From a bacterium (GTDB lineage Bacteria > Planctomycetota > Planctomycetia > Isosphaerales > Isosphaeraceae), in assembly GCA_016125085.1 (NCBI GenBank), contig WGMM01000015.1, forward strand, positions 32,458 to 96,457: a stretch of DNA of 64,000 nt, read 5' to 3'. Position numbers and translations under genes: made by a program. Below the pieces are notes generated by a model. The model was not told the DNA's origin, searched no databases, and saw only the letters and a program-made list of their open reading frames with translations. Each line of letters begins with the position of its first letter. Within the stretch, counting starts at the first letter, position 1. Below are positions 55,379 through 64,000 of this stretch, piece by piece.

Positions 55379-58027
55379 TCAGACGATCTCGACGGACGTC
55401 GCCGAAAGGTTCAGGAGAAGGTCACCACCGGCCTGACCGTTTCGATCGCCGTCGATCGCCCGGCCATGCGCGTCCTTCAGGCCCGCGATCCGAACCCTGG
55501 CCATGTTCCGCCCACGGAGAGCGACTGGATTCGCCATCGTCAGGGTAACGCTATTGTTCGAGGCGTCGAAAGTCACCTTGCGAAAGCGGCTCACAGGGCC
55601 ATCGTCCGAGGTGCCGAAGATGCCGTCGCGTCCGGGGCGCATCCAGAAGGCATAGTTCGATGGCAGTTTGGCCGAATGAGCGTCAAGTGCCTGGCTGAAG
55701 AACACCTGAAGTGCCGTAATCCGGCCCATCCTGTCGCGGGTGGCGACGGTGCGAAGAGCCGTGACCAGAGGCGGTTCGACGACCTGAACGGTCGATTCGA
55801 TCTCGGCGATCGATCCCCCGGCGTCAGTTACACGCACCCGGACGACGTAACTGCCGGGGTTCGCGTAAGTCTTGTAGATCGAGAAGTTACGTGGCGAAGA
55901 GTAAGTCACGGGCACGAAGCCTTCACCGGTGCCGTAATCGACCATCACGTTCCAGGGGCCCGAGTTCGGAAGATCCGAAACGGAGCCTGTCATGGCCAGT
56001 GTTTGCCCCGATTCCAGAGTGGCAGGCAGGACGCCGTCAAGTGCGAGCGTCGGCGGGAGATTCCGAACGGTGACGTTCACCGTCAGGTAGCTTGAAGCCG
56101 TCGGATTGCCTGAATCGAAAGCCCTTACGAGAATCGCGTATTCGCCTGGAGCCGCGGAAGATGCGACAAGAATGCGGCCCGAAGTGGAATCGATCGAAAC
56201 GAACTGGGGCACCGGGCCGATGATCTGGAACTTGACGCTCTGGTCTGCGTTCGGATCGACGGCACTGACCGGGATTTCAAGCGATTGACCTTCGTCGACG
56301 AACTGGTCGTCCACCGGAGCGAACACCGGCGGATCGTTTTCGATACGAATCGTTCCTGAGGCTTCGGCCGTCGAGCCGCCCAGGCTCGTCACGACGACTT
56401 TGGCGGCGAATTCGCCAACGGCCAGGTAGGATTTCGTCCCGGACACCAGGATTTTGCCGTTTTCGTCGACAGTCATGGTGCCGTCGCTGGAACTGCCATC
56501 GCCCCAGTAGATTTTTGCCGAGAGATCCGAAATCAGCCCGTTCGGGTTCGAGTCGGAAACTCTGGCGATCACTCCGGAGACGATTCCGATACCGCCGGGC
56601 ACAGCCGGGTTCATCCATTCGGCCGCAATCGAACGATCCGCGACGACAGCACTGGCCTGAGCCGTTTGCATGAATTCCTGGAACGTGTCACGCAGCGTCA
56701 CGACGACGGCGTAGTTGCCGAATCTGTCGTAGGCGTGAGTGCCGGCGACCTGGAAATGTCCGGAGCCGGTGTCCGTGACCGTACCGTCGGTCGTAGTGCC
56801 GTCGCCCCAGACGATCGATGCGGAGTAAGTCGAACCCTCAACGGCACCATTGGGCACGAAATCCACGAGCACGAACTGATCGATGGTTGTCGATTCATCG
56901 GTCGAGACATCGAACGTCTGCGTCTCGAACGGGTTAAGCACAGTGACCTTGATCGTCTGGTAATCGCGGGGGTCGGATGTGCTGCCGCGATTCGTCGCAC
57001 CTTCCTGACGCACGCTGACCTTCAGTTCGAATGTTCCGACATAGTCGGCATTCGGCGTCACTGTGACGATATTTCCGGTGACGCTGACCGTAACATTGGC
57101 CAAAGACCCGACCACGACGGCCTCATAGATCATCGGGTCGTTTTCGTAGTCGTACGAACTTAAGTCGATCTGGAAGGATTGGCCCTTGATCGTCGTTCGA
57201 TCGCTGACCGGGCCGAGGATCGGCGGACTATTGACGGTGTCGGCACTCGCAGTGGCCGTGAAGGTCTTCGAATCCGATTCGCCGCCCGGGTCGGTCACGG
57301 TCACCGTGAAGTTCGTCGATCCAAGGCCCGGGGCCTTCAGCTGCAGGACGGCATCGGTGACGTCCGTAACGATCGACATCGAAGAGATCGTAACCGGAGC
57401 GGTGACGCCGTTGAGTGTCGTCAGGACGTCGAACCCGCGCAGAAGCTGCCCATAGATCGTGTGATTGAAGTCGAGGAACCGGGCCTGGTCCTGCGTGACG
57501 AAAAACTGCGAACCGTTGGTGTCCTTACCCGAATTGGCCATGGCGAGCTGGCCTGAGCCCGAGAAAATCGCCTCGAGCGAGAATTCGTCGTCGAACTTGA
57601 AGCCCGGTCCTCCGGATCCGTCGCCGTTGGGGTCGCCACCCTGAATGACGAAGTCAGGGACGATCCGGTGAATCGTCAGTCCGTCATAGAATCCGTCATT
57701 GACCAGTCCCGTAATCGTCTCGACGGTTTTCGGAGCGATGTCGTCGAAGAGCTGAAAGACCATGTCGCCATAACCGGCGATCGACATCTTGAGGAACGGC
57801 TGACCGGTTTTGACTGATGCCAGAATTTCGCCGTTGTCGCCCGTAATGGTGTAAGTAAGTGCATCGCCGTCAGCATCAGAGGCCGTCAGCGGGATCATGA
57901 GCGTCTTGCCGGCAGGCAATGCCGCGACCGGAATCGGGTCGAGCACAGGGGCCGCCATCACCAGGCGCTCTTCCAGGGAAACGAAACCGAGCGTTACGCG
58001 ACGCTTTCGAGAACGAATTTTCATCAT
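55379..58027 (-). CDS. Exported cyclophilin-type prolyl isomerase with Ig/cadherin-like repeats
   Basis: An 882-residue protein. The start at 58027 (MMKIRSRKRR) is preferred because a basic stretch and LEERLVM (18-24), a planctomycete export-type motif, follow. A short cadherin-like stretch (about 30-70) leads into a cyclophilin domain (80-222) with FQLFDDIAPKTVE, the FKFDDEF and GSQFFVT core segments. At least four beta-sandwich repeats (PKD/cadherin-like) fill the rest, ending in DRNGQAGGD. A PPIase on a surface protein could fold neighbouring exported proteins. It precedes moeA. Confidence 0.8.
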   Translation of the reverse strand: MMKIRSRKRRVTLGFVSLEERLVMAAPVLDPIPVAALPAGKTLMIPLTASDADGDALTYTITGDNGEILASVKTGQPFLKMSIAGYGDMVFQLFDDIAPKTVETITGLVNDGFYDGLTIHRIVPDFVIQGGDPNGDGSGGPGFKFDDEFSLEAIFSGSGQLAMANSGKDTNGSQFFVTQDQARFLDFNHTIYGQLLRGFDVLTTLNGVTAPVTISSMSIVTDVTDAVLQLKAPGLGSTNFTVTVTDPGGESDSKTFTATASADTVNSPPILGPVSDRTTIKGQSFQIDLSSYDYENDPMIYEAVVVGSLANVTVSVTGNIVTVTPNADYVGTFELKVSVRQEGATNRGSTSDPRDYQTIKVTVLNPFETQTFDVSTDESTTIDQFVLVDFVPNGAVEGSTYSASIVWGDGTTTDGTVTDTGSGHFQVAGTHAYDRFGNYAVVVTLRDTFQEFMQTAQASAVVADRSIAAEWMNPAVPGGIGIVSGVIARVSDSNPNGLISDLSAKIYWGDGSSSDGTMTVDENGKILVSGTKSYLAVGEFAAKVVVTSLGGSTAEASGTIRIENDPPVFAPVDDQFVDEGQSLEIPVSAVDPNADQSVKFQIIGPVPQFVSIDSTSGRILVASSAAPGEYAILVRAFDSGNPTASSYLTVNVTVRNLPPTLALDGVLPATLESGQTLAMTGSVSDLPNSGPWNVMVDYGTGEGFVPVTYSSPRNFSIYKTYANPGSYVVRVRVTDAGGSIAEIESTVQVVEPPLVTALRTVATRDRMGRITALQVFFSQALDAHSAKLPSNYAFWMRPGRDGIFGTSDDGPVSRFRKVTFDASNNSVTLTMANPVALRGRNMARVRIAGLKDAHGRAIDGDRNGQAGGDLLLNLSATSVEIV

Positions 58028-58539
58028 GGATCTCCGCGTGAGGGCCGCCCCGGCGGAGGCCCGAAATTCCGATACCTGGATCGATTCCGATCCCCTGTTC
58101 CACTCCGGATCATCCATCGATCATGACGAGTTCACTGCATCCATGCAAGCGTGCAATCGGTCGATGCATGACTTGCGAACCCGTACGGAAGCTTACTTCA
58201 ATGCGGGAAGTCATGTTTGCTCGTACGCATCGGTTTCGTCGTTTGTTCGATCCGATCCGCTACTGCCATGCATATTGTCACTTTACGGAAACATAGCACA
58301 CTTCCGTCGATAGATTCGGCCGGGCCGGAGACAGGGCCAGGAGCCTCGATCGGCAAGAGCCTCCTTTACGCCCCGGCTCTTGTCCCGTTAGGATGGAACG
58401 ATCCCAAAAGACCTGCACGGTCTCCTGCCACTTTGATCGCAACTGCCGAATCCTGATCTGCTGATACGATCATTCCCTCTGGATGCGTCTATCGCTGATC
58501 TTCTCGACTTCCGCAAAACCTGGTTCCCGGATCCAGTCC
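58028..58539 (+). other. Divergent intergenic region, about 510 bases
   Basis: The region between the cyclophilin gene and the cytochrome-c/DUF1549 gene must hold both promoters. I see no clear -35/-10 pair, RNA gene or strong hairpin in it. Confidence 0.4.
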
Positions 58540-61500
58540 ATGAGCGTGTCACCGATTTCGAATCCGACGGGGTTTCGGCGATCTCTTGTTTTGATCGCAG
58601 GTCTGGCCGTTTGCGGCTCTCTTCGAACCACGCCGGCGGCCGAACCCGAACGGCCACTGCCCGAAACGGTCCGGTTCAATCGCGACATTCGCCCGATCCT
58701 GTCCGACAACTGCTTCTATTGCCATGGTCCCGACAAAAACCGGCGGGAAGCCGAGCTGCGGCTCGATACCGAGGCCGGCCTGCTGGGCGGCGAAGCCCGC
58801 AAGGGCGTTGTAAGACCTGGAGAGCCCCAGGCTGGCGAACTGATGAAACGGGTCGCGTCGGCAGATCCCGACCTGAAAATGCCGCCTCCGGATTCAGGCA
58901 AGAATCTTTCCGAACGTGATCTGGCGATGCTGCGAAAGTGGATCGAACAGGGGGCGAAGTTCGAGGGCCATTGGGCCTTTCGCCCTGTCGCTTCGATCGA
59001 AAAGACCCCCTCCGAAACAAGGGTGTCCAGTCTTTCGAACTCGATCGACACGCTCGTCGGCAATGCCCGTAAGGCAAATGGGCTGAGCAAAGGGAAACCG
59101 GCCGATGCACGCACACTCCTCCGCAGGCTTCATTTCGACCTCACCGGCCTGCCGCCCGAACCTGTTGAAGTTGAGGCATTTCTGACCGATTCGAGCCCCT
59201 CGGCGTACGAGAAAAAAGTCGACGCCCTGCTGGCTTCTCCCCACTTCGGCGAACGTATGGCCATGTGGTGGCTCGACCTGGTCCGCTATGCTGATTCGGT
59301 CGGATATCACGGTGATCAGGACGTCAGCGTTTCGCCATTCCGCCAGTATGTCATCGAATCGTTCAACGCCGGCAAGCCCTTCGACGTTTTTACCCGTGAG
59401 CAGATCGCCGGCGACCTTGCCGATCAGCCGACACTGCAACAGCGCATCGCCTCCGGATATAACCGCCTGGGCATGATGAGTGCCGAGGGAGGCGTTCAGG
59501 ACAGGGAATATCTGGCCAAGTACATCGCCGAACGGGTCAGGAACGTCTCGGGCACGTGGCTTGGCGTCACGATGGGCTGTGCCGAATGCCATGATCACAA
59601 ATTCGATCCGTTCACGACCCGCGACTTCTATCGCATGGAAGCTTTCTTTGCGGACATCAAGGAACGTGGCCTTTACTCGGGTGCCAATTCCGACGGCAAC
59701 TGGGGGCCTTCCGTGCGTGTGCCGACTCCCGAACAGCAGGAAAAGCTGAACGAGTTCGATCGCCGCATCGCCGAAACGAAAACGATCCTCAATACGGCGA
59801 CACCCGAACTGGCGGAGGCTCAAAGCCGCTGGGAAGCTGCCCTGCCCCGCTGGACGAATCTGGCTCCGGCCGAAATCGTCACGGATTCCGGTTCCGCTGC
59901 GAAAATTCTTGAAGACCTCTCCGTGCTGGTCAGCGGCTCAGTTCCGGTAACCGACGAATACCGGCTGAAATTCGCGAGCCTGCCTGCCGGCGTCACTGCG
60001 ATCCGGCTCGAAGTGCTTCCCGACGATTCTTTGCCGAACAAAGGCCCAGGCCGAGCCGGCAATGGTAACTTCGTTCTGACGGAAATCGTAGCCGAGCGTT
60101 CGAATGCCGAGGGCGGCAAATCGCCCGTGAAATTCTCGAATGCCTTCGCAACGTTCGAACAGACTGGGGCCGTGGGCAAGAACCCTTACGGGAAATGGGC
60201 AGTCGCCGCTGCGATCGATGGCGATGAGAAAGGCCCCGGCTGGGGCTGGGCCATCATGGAAAAGGCCGGTTCCGCTCAGTCGGCGATTTTTCTGGTCGAT
60301 CCTGCCGCCAAGAAACAGGAAGCAGCAGACTGGTCGATCGTCCTGAAACAAAAGCACGACAACGCCGGGCACACGATCGGCCGATTCCGGATCTCGTACG
60401 CAACAGGATCATTCGAGCCAGGGGCCTCGCCGATTGTCCCAGCGGCGATCGAAGCTATTCTGGCGATCGAACCGGGCAAACGAACCGGGCCACAGCAGGA
60501 CGAACTCGCTGCCTATTTCCGCTCGTTCGCACCGCAGCTCAAAGCCACGCGTGACCATCTCGCCGAAATCGAAAAAGCTAGGGCCGAACTCGACAAAACA
60601 GTGCCTCGTACCCTGGTGACCGAATCGGTCATGCCGCGGATGGTTCGGGTTCTGCCCCGAGGCAACTGGATGGATGAATCGGGAGAGCCGGTCAAACCGG
60701 GATTCCCGTCAGCCCTGAAGGTTTCCGGCTTCGAATCGGCCGACGACCGCAAGCTGGACCGGCGTGATCTCGCGGCCTGGATCGTTTCTAAGGATCATCC
60801 CCTGACCGCGCGTGTCTTCGTGAACCGGATCTGGAAGCTTCTATTCGGCGAAGCGATTTCCCGCAAGGTCGATGACCTGGGTGCCCAGGGAAGCCCGCCG
60901 ACACACCCCGAACTGCTCGATGAGCTGGCCGCGCGGTTCGTCGAATCGGGCTGGAACGTGAAGGGCCTGATCAAGTCGATCCTGATGAGCGAGACCTATC
61001 GCCAAAGCTCCCAGGCAACACAAGAGGTGATCGAAGCCGATCCGTACAACTTCTGGCTGGCCCGCCAGGGGCGATTCCGTCTGGACGCCGAACTCGTTCG
61101 AGACAATGCGCTGGCGATCAGCCAGCTGCTCGTCGGACGCATCGGCGGCCCGAGCGTCAAGCCTTATCAGCCGCCCGGTTACTGGGCTTATCTCAACTTC
61201 CCGACTCGGGAATGGCAGGCGGACAAAGGCGATAGCCTTTATCGGCGTGGGCTTTATACGCATTGGCAGCGGCAGTATCTGCATCCGAGTCTGCTGGCGT
61301 TCGATGCCCCCAGCCGCGAGGAATGCACGGCCGACCGGGCGAGATCGAACACCCCGCTTCAATCGCTCGTCCTGCTCAACGATCCGACCTACGTGGAAGC
61401 CGCCCGGGCCTTTGCCGAGCTGACGATCCGCAATGGCGGCACGACCGCTGCGGATCGCATCGATTTCGCCTTCCGTCGGGCTGTATCCCGGCCCGCCAGG

Positions 61501-61698
61501 ACCCAGGAGATCAAAATTCTGGAACGCCTGCTCGAAACCGCCCGAGCCGAATACGCCGCCAAACCCGAAATGGCCACGGCACTCGGCAAAGTCGGCGAGC
61601 GTGCCATGCCGGCCGATATCGACGCTTCGACGCTGGCAGCGTGGACGGCCGTGACACGAGCCATCCTGAACCTTCACGAAACGATCACTCGCTACTGA
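58540..61698 (+). CDS. Planctomycete cytochrome-c/DUF1549/DUF1553 protein
   Basis: A 1052-residue exported protein. After a signal peptide comes a planctomycete cytochrome c-like domain with heme motif C58-FY-C61-H62 (NCFYCHG). DUF1549 follows (LHFDLTGLPPEP, MAMWWLDLVRYADSVGYHGDQ). A middle region of about 300 residues has a carbohydrate-binding-like strand pattern, and DUF1553 ends the protein (LTARVFVNRIWKLLFGEAI, HPELLDELAARF, NTPLQSLVLLNDPTY). The start at 58540 is chosen from the signal peptide. It is coupled by proximity (65 bases) to a DUF1501 gene, the standard pairing in this phylum. The pair is thought to act in polysaccharide processing. Confidence 0.9.
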   Translation: MSVSPISNPTGFRRSLVLIAGLAVCGSLRTTPAAEPERPLPETVRFNRDIRPILSDNCFYCHGPDKNRREAELRLDTEAGLLGGEARKGVVRPGEPQAGELMKRVASADPDLKMPPPDSGKNLSERDLAMLRKWIEQGAKFEGHWAFRPVASIEKTPSETRVSSLSNSIDTLVGNARKANGLSKGKPADARTLLRRLHFDLTGLPPEPVEVEAFLTDSSPSAYEKKVDALLASPHFGERMAMWWLDLVRYADSVGYHGDQDVSVSPFRQYVIESFNAGKPFDVFTREQIAGDLADQPTLQQRIASGYNRLGMMSAEGGVQDREYLAKYIAERVRNVSGTWLGVTMGCAECHDHKFDPFTTRDFYRMEAFFADIKERGLYSGANSDGNWGPSVRVPTPEQQEKLNEFDRRIAETKTILNTATPELAEAQSRWEAALPRWTNLAPAEIVTDSGSAAKILEDLSVLVSGSVPVTDEYRLKFASLPAGVTAIRLEVLPDDSLPNKGPGRAGNGNFVLTEIVAERSNAEGGKSPVKFSNAFATFEQTGAVGKNPYGKWAVAAAIDGDEKGPGWGWAIMEKAGSAQSAIFLVDPAAKKQEAADWSIVLKQKHDNAGHTIGRFRISYATGSFEPGASPIVPAAIEAILAIEPGKRTGPQQDELAAYFRSFAPQLKATRDHLAEIEKARAELDKTVPRTLVTESVMPRMVRVLPRGNWMDESGEPVKPGFPSALKVSGFESADDRKLDRRDLAAWIVSKDHPLTARVFVNRIWKLLFGEAISRKVDDLGAQGSPPTHPELLDELAARFVESGWNVKGLIKSILMSETYRQSSQATQEVIEADPYNFWLARQGRFRLDAELVRDNALAISQLLVGRIGGPSVKPYQPPGYWAYLNFPTREWQADKGDSLYRRGLYTHWQRQYLHPSLLAFDAPSREECTADRARSNTPLQSLVLLNDPTYVEAARAFAELTIRNGGTTAADRIDFAFRRAVSRPARTQEIKILERLLETARAEYAAKPEMATALGKVGERAMPADIDASTLAAWTAVTRAILNLHETITRY

Positions 61699-61762
61699 GC
61701 GGCGATATGCCTTCAGTTTTCGATAACATACGTCAGTCTCAAGATTCGTCGGAGAATCGGAC

Positions 61763-63217
61763 ATGAACTTTCCGGAATCGATCGCCAGACGCTCATTTCT
61801 GAAACGCAACGGTGTCGCCCTGGGAGCGATGGCACTGCAGTCTCTGATTGCAGGATCAAGCCACTCCGCTGGCGTTTCGAACGGTCGTAGAGCCGATGGC
61901 GTTCTTGCCTCTTTGCACTATCGGCCCCGGGCCAAGCGGATCATCTGGCTTTATATGGCCGGTGGCATGACCCATCTGGAAACGTTCGACCATAAGCCCA
62001 CTCTGGCGAAGCTCCACGGCGAACCGATGCCGGAGTCGTTCACGAAAGGCCAGCAGATCGCCCAGCTTCAGGGCCAGCAGCTCAAGTGCTTCGGGCCCCA
62101 GCACGCTTTTCGACAATGGGGCCAAAGTGGGCAGTCAATTTCCGAGATCTGGCCCCAGCTGGCAAGCCGTTGTGCTGACGATATTTGTATCGTGCGATCA
62201 CTGCACACCGAAGCGATCAATCACGACCCTGCGCATACCTTCATGAACACCGGCTCGATGATCTCCGGCCGGCCCGCGATGGGATCCTGGCTCCTTTACG
62301 GGCTGGGGGCGGAGTCCGAAAACCTGCCGGGTTTCGTCGTGATGGTCTCGACCGGCAAATTCGGCCAGAAGCAGCCGATCGCGGCCAGGCAGTGGCACTC
62401 CGGCTTCCTGCCCGGTCAGTATCAGGGGGTCGAATTCCGAAGTACCGGCGACCCAGTTCTTTATGTTCGCAGTCCGCAGGGCGTTTCGCCGACGCTGCAG
62501 GCAGGAGTTGTCGATTCGGTCAAGGCTCTGAATACCGTGGCTGACGAATCGCTCCATGACCCGGAGATAGCCACCCGGATCTCGCAATACGAGCTGGCAT
62601 TCCGCATGCAGACGAGCGTGCCGGAGCTGATGGATTCGCGTTCCGAACCGGAGCACATCCGAAAACTCTACGGAGCTGAGCCCGGCGATGGCTCCTTCGC
62701 TTCGAATTGCCTGGCCGCACGCCGGCTCGCCGAGCGCGGGGTCCGCTTCATTCAGCTCTATCACCGCGACTGGGACCACCACGGCGCCGTGAAGGAGCAC
62801 TCCGCGGGAACGGCCCGTGAGGTCGATCAGGGCGTCGCGGCATTACTGACGGACTTGAAGCAGCGGGGAATGCTCGAAGACACCATTGTCGTCTTCGGCT
62901 CCGAATTCGGCCGCACGCCCATGGCCCAGGGCAATGGCCGCGATCACCATATCGCCGGATTCACCATGTGGTTCGCGGGCGGCGGCTTCACACCCGGAAT
63001 GAGTTATGGCGCGACCGACGAACTTGGCTATCGTGCCGTCGAAAAGCCGGTCTCCGTGCACGATATTCATGCGACACTGCTGCATTTGATGGGCATCGAC
63101 CATACCAGGTTCTCGGTCAAATTCCAGGGCCTTGACGCTCGTCTGACAGGCGTGGAACCAGCGGAACCGGTTTTCGACCTGATCGGCGGCCGGAAGGTAT
63201 CGAACGAATCCGCCTGA
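61763..63217 (+). CDS. DUF1501 protein with twin-arginine signal
   Basis: A 484-residue exported protein. The N-terminus carries the twin-arginine motif RRSFLKR (9-15) and a hydrophobic stretch, so it is exported folded. The DUF1501 fold, related to alkaline phosphatases/sulfatases, shows GGMTHLETFDHKP, DWDHHGAVKEHS and GSEFGRTPM, with several His/Asp residues suited to metal binding. It is the usual partner of the DUF1549/DUF1553 protein upstream. Biochemical activity in the family is unproven. Confidence 0.9.
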   Translation: MNFPESIARRSFLKRNGVALGAMALQSLIAGSSHSAGVSNGRRADGVLASLHYRPRAKRIIWLYMAGGMTHLETFDHKPTLAKLHGEPMPESFTKGQQIAQLQGQQLKCFGPQHAFRQWGQSGQSISEIWPQLASRCADDICIVRSLHTEAINHDPAHTFMNTGSMISGRPAMGSWLLYGLGAESENLPGFVVMVSTGKFGQKQPIAARQWHSGFLPGQYQGVEFRSTGDPVLYVRSPQGVSPTLQAGVVDSVKALNTVADESLHDPEIATRISQYELAFRMQTSVPELMDSRSEPEHIRKLYGAEPGDGSFASNCLAARRLAERGVRFIQLYHRDWDHHGAVKEHSAGTAREVDQGVAALLTDLKQRGMLEDTIVVFGSEFGRTPMAQGNGRDHHIAGFTMWFAGGGFTPGMSYGATDELGYRAVEKPVSVHDIHATLLHLMGIDHTRFSVKFQGLDARLTGVEPAEPVFDLIGGRKVSNESA

Positions 63218-63282
63218 CCAATTCCGTAGCCTCTACTCAGTGCGCGAACAGAAGATCCGAAGAACAGTACCATCGGACGCAC

Positions 63283-63311
63283 TTGACAACTTCACTGCCA
63301 GAGATCAGACT
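63283..63311 (+). promoter_or_regulatory. Possible promoter for tRNA-Gly
   Basis: A perfect TTGACA is followed 17 bases later by AGACTT, a poor -10 box, ending ten bases before the tRNA. The -35 match is the main support. Confidence 0.35.
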
Positions 63312-63320
63312 TCTCGCAGT

Positions 63321-63392
<72 letters not shown>

Positions 63393-63438
63393 TCTCGATG
63401 TAATTAGTTAGAGAGCAACAGCTTCCGAGAGGAGATCG

Positions 63439-63870
63439 ATGGCGTTGACTGACCGAAATCCTGCCGCAAATTCGGGGGAATCCCCTGATTCGAACCCGGC
63501 GGAGAAGTTCGAAGTGAGAGTTCCGAAATATAGTCTCCACAAGAAAATCAATGCCCGTCTCGTACTGAACGGGCATGAAGTCTACCTCGGTTCGTACGGC
63601 ACTCCGGAGTCCAAGGCGAATTACGAGCGAGTCGTCGCTGAGTGGTTACAGTCAGGCCGAAAAACTCCGAAACTCAAGCGTCCGATCGAAGAAACCCATG
63701 CCGGACAACCGTCCATTACAGAGGTTATCGTCCGATACATGGATCATGCAGAGCAATATTATCGTCGATCAGACGGAACTCCGACTCGCGAGTCGGACAA
63801 TATCCGCGACGCTGTAAGGCCGCTCCGCAGGCTTTTCGGGAACGTACGAGCCGAATCCTTTACGCCTTAA
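63439..63870 (+). pseudogene. Truncated tyrosine-recombinase (integrase) N-terminal fragment
   Basis: A 143-residue open frame. It holds only an N-terminal arm-binding-like and core-binding part of a phage-type integrase: a short basic strand domain with VLNGHEVYLGSYGTPESK, then a helical region (RYMDHAEQYYRRSDGTPT, LRRLFGNVRAESFTP). A stop follows where homologues continue into the core-binding and catalytic domains, so the R-H-R-Y residues are missing. It starts 46 bases behind tRNA-Gly, the typical site of integrating elements. Likely a decayed integrase, though a short regulatory relic cannot be excluded. Confidence 0.6.
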
Positions 63871-63890
63871 TATACCTCACATCATTCGCC

Positions 63891-63918
63891 TTGACGGAAA
63901 TCGTGATTTATGTGTCAA
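63891..63918 (+). promoter_or_regulatory. Operator-like interrupted palindrome
   Basis: Two nested inverted repeats, TTGAC..GTCAA outside and AAATC-GT-GATTT inside, form a 28-base dyad. It ends 21 bases before the ATG at 63940. The position suggests a repressor or activator site for that gene. Confidence 0.4.
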
Positions 63919-63939
63919 CCCGGGGACAAGGAGGCCCCT

Positions 63940-64000
63940 ATGGAAATCTCGCTGTTTGCGATCGAGAACTTCTCCGCCGTCAACCCGCTCAACACCAAAC
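63940..64000 (+). CDS. Start of an unidentified gene with a strong ribosome binding site, cut by the window end
   Basis: Only about 20 codons are visible (starting MEISLFAIENFSAVN). The ATG follows AAGGAGG by six bases, a near-perfect Shine-Dalgarno sequence that is rare in this window. A dyad-symmetric element lies upstream and the truncated integrase precedes it. This may be the first gene of an integrated element. No product can be named. Confidence 0.5.
   Translation, partial: MEISLFAIENFSAVNPLNTK

Overview
This 64 kb window is chromosomal DNA from a bacterium of the phylum Planctomycetota. The evidence is the set of phylum-typical families it carries: a cytochrome-c/DUF1549/DUF1553 protein next to a DUF1501 protein with a twin-arginine leader, a secreted sulfatase, proteins whose N-terminus carries an LEERLVM- or LEDRLCM-type motif, an HTH protein with a long acidic linker and a C-terminal membrane anchor, and many secreted or lipoprotein hypotheticals. 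The DNA is GC-rich (roughly 58-60 percent by eye). Many genes lack a strong Shine-Dalgarno sequence, which makes several starts uncertain. I cannot assign a genus. No rRNA, CRISPR array, intact insertion sequence or intact prophage is visible.

Layout. 1-4.5 kb: the end of an NSS-family sodium symporter with a 53-residue membrane companion, converging on an AGCS amino-acid symporter and nagB. Just upstream of nagB is a possible decayed C-terminal gene remnant. 4.5-11 kb: a cytidylate-kinase-like protein, a planctomycete surface-type protein, an SLC13 permease, an enolase-superfamily (MLE-like) enzyme and a secreted PHP-domain protein. 11-23 kb: a sulfatase, an MgtA-type P-type ATPase, a lodA/lodB pair (quinocofactor oxidase with its flavoprotein), ldhA, a phospholipase-C-like protein and a pair of unknown genes behind a good promoter. 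23-36 kb: an MFS carrier, a dimethylformamidase-like protein, a heptosyltransferase and a sugar-nucleotide-type SDR, pdxA, a His-rich mini-lipoprotein, a TIGR03960 radical SAM protein, and two large membrane proteins including a YfhO homologue. 36-46 kb: lipoproteins and secreted hypotheticals, the HTH/membrane protein, ftsK followed by a separate 77-residue paralogue of its DNA-reading gamma domain, and a secreted alpha/beta hydrolase. 46-58 kb: an SGNH hydrolase, tRNA-Phe, an ECF sigma factor with a likely anti-sigma factor, a LarA-like protein, ygfZ, moeA-mobA and a surface cyclophilin. 58-64 kb: the DUF1549/DUF1553-DUF1501 pair, tRNA-Gly(CCC), a truncated tyrosine-recombinase gene and the first codons of a gene with an unusually strong ribosome binding site and an operator-like palindrome.

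How the genes fit together. Most of the window is housekeeping and lifestyle core: transport, polymer degradation, envelope glycosylation, molybdenum cofactor insertion, chromosome segregation and stress sigma signalling. The accessory-looking part is the right edge, where a tRNA gene followed by an integrase stub marks a probable integration site whose element continues beyond the window. The least ordinary signals inside the core are lodAB with an apparent Tat leader on LodA, the free-standing FtsK-gamma-like protein, and the HTH/membrane-anchor plus coiled-coil lipoprotein cluster.
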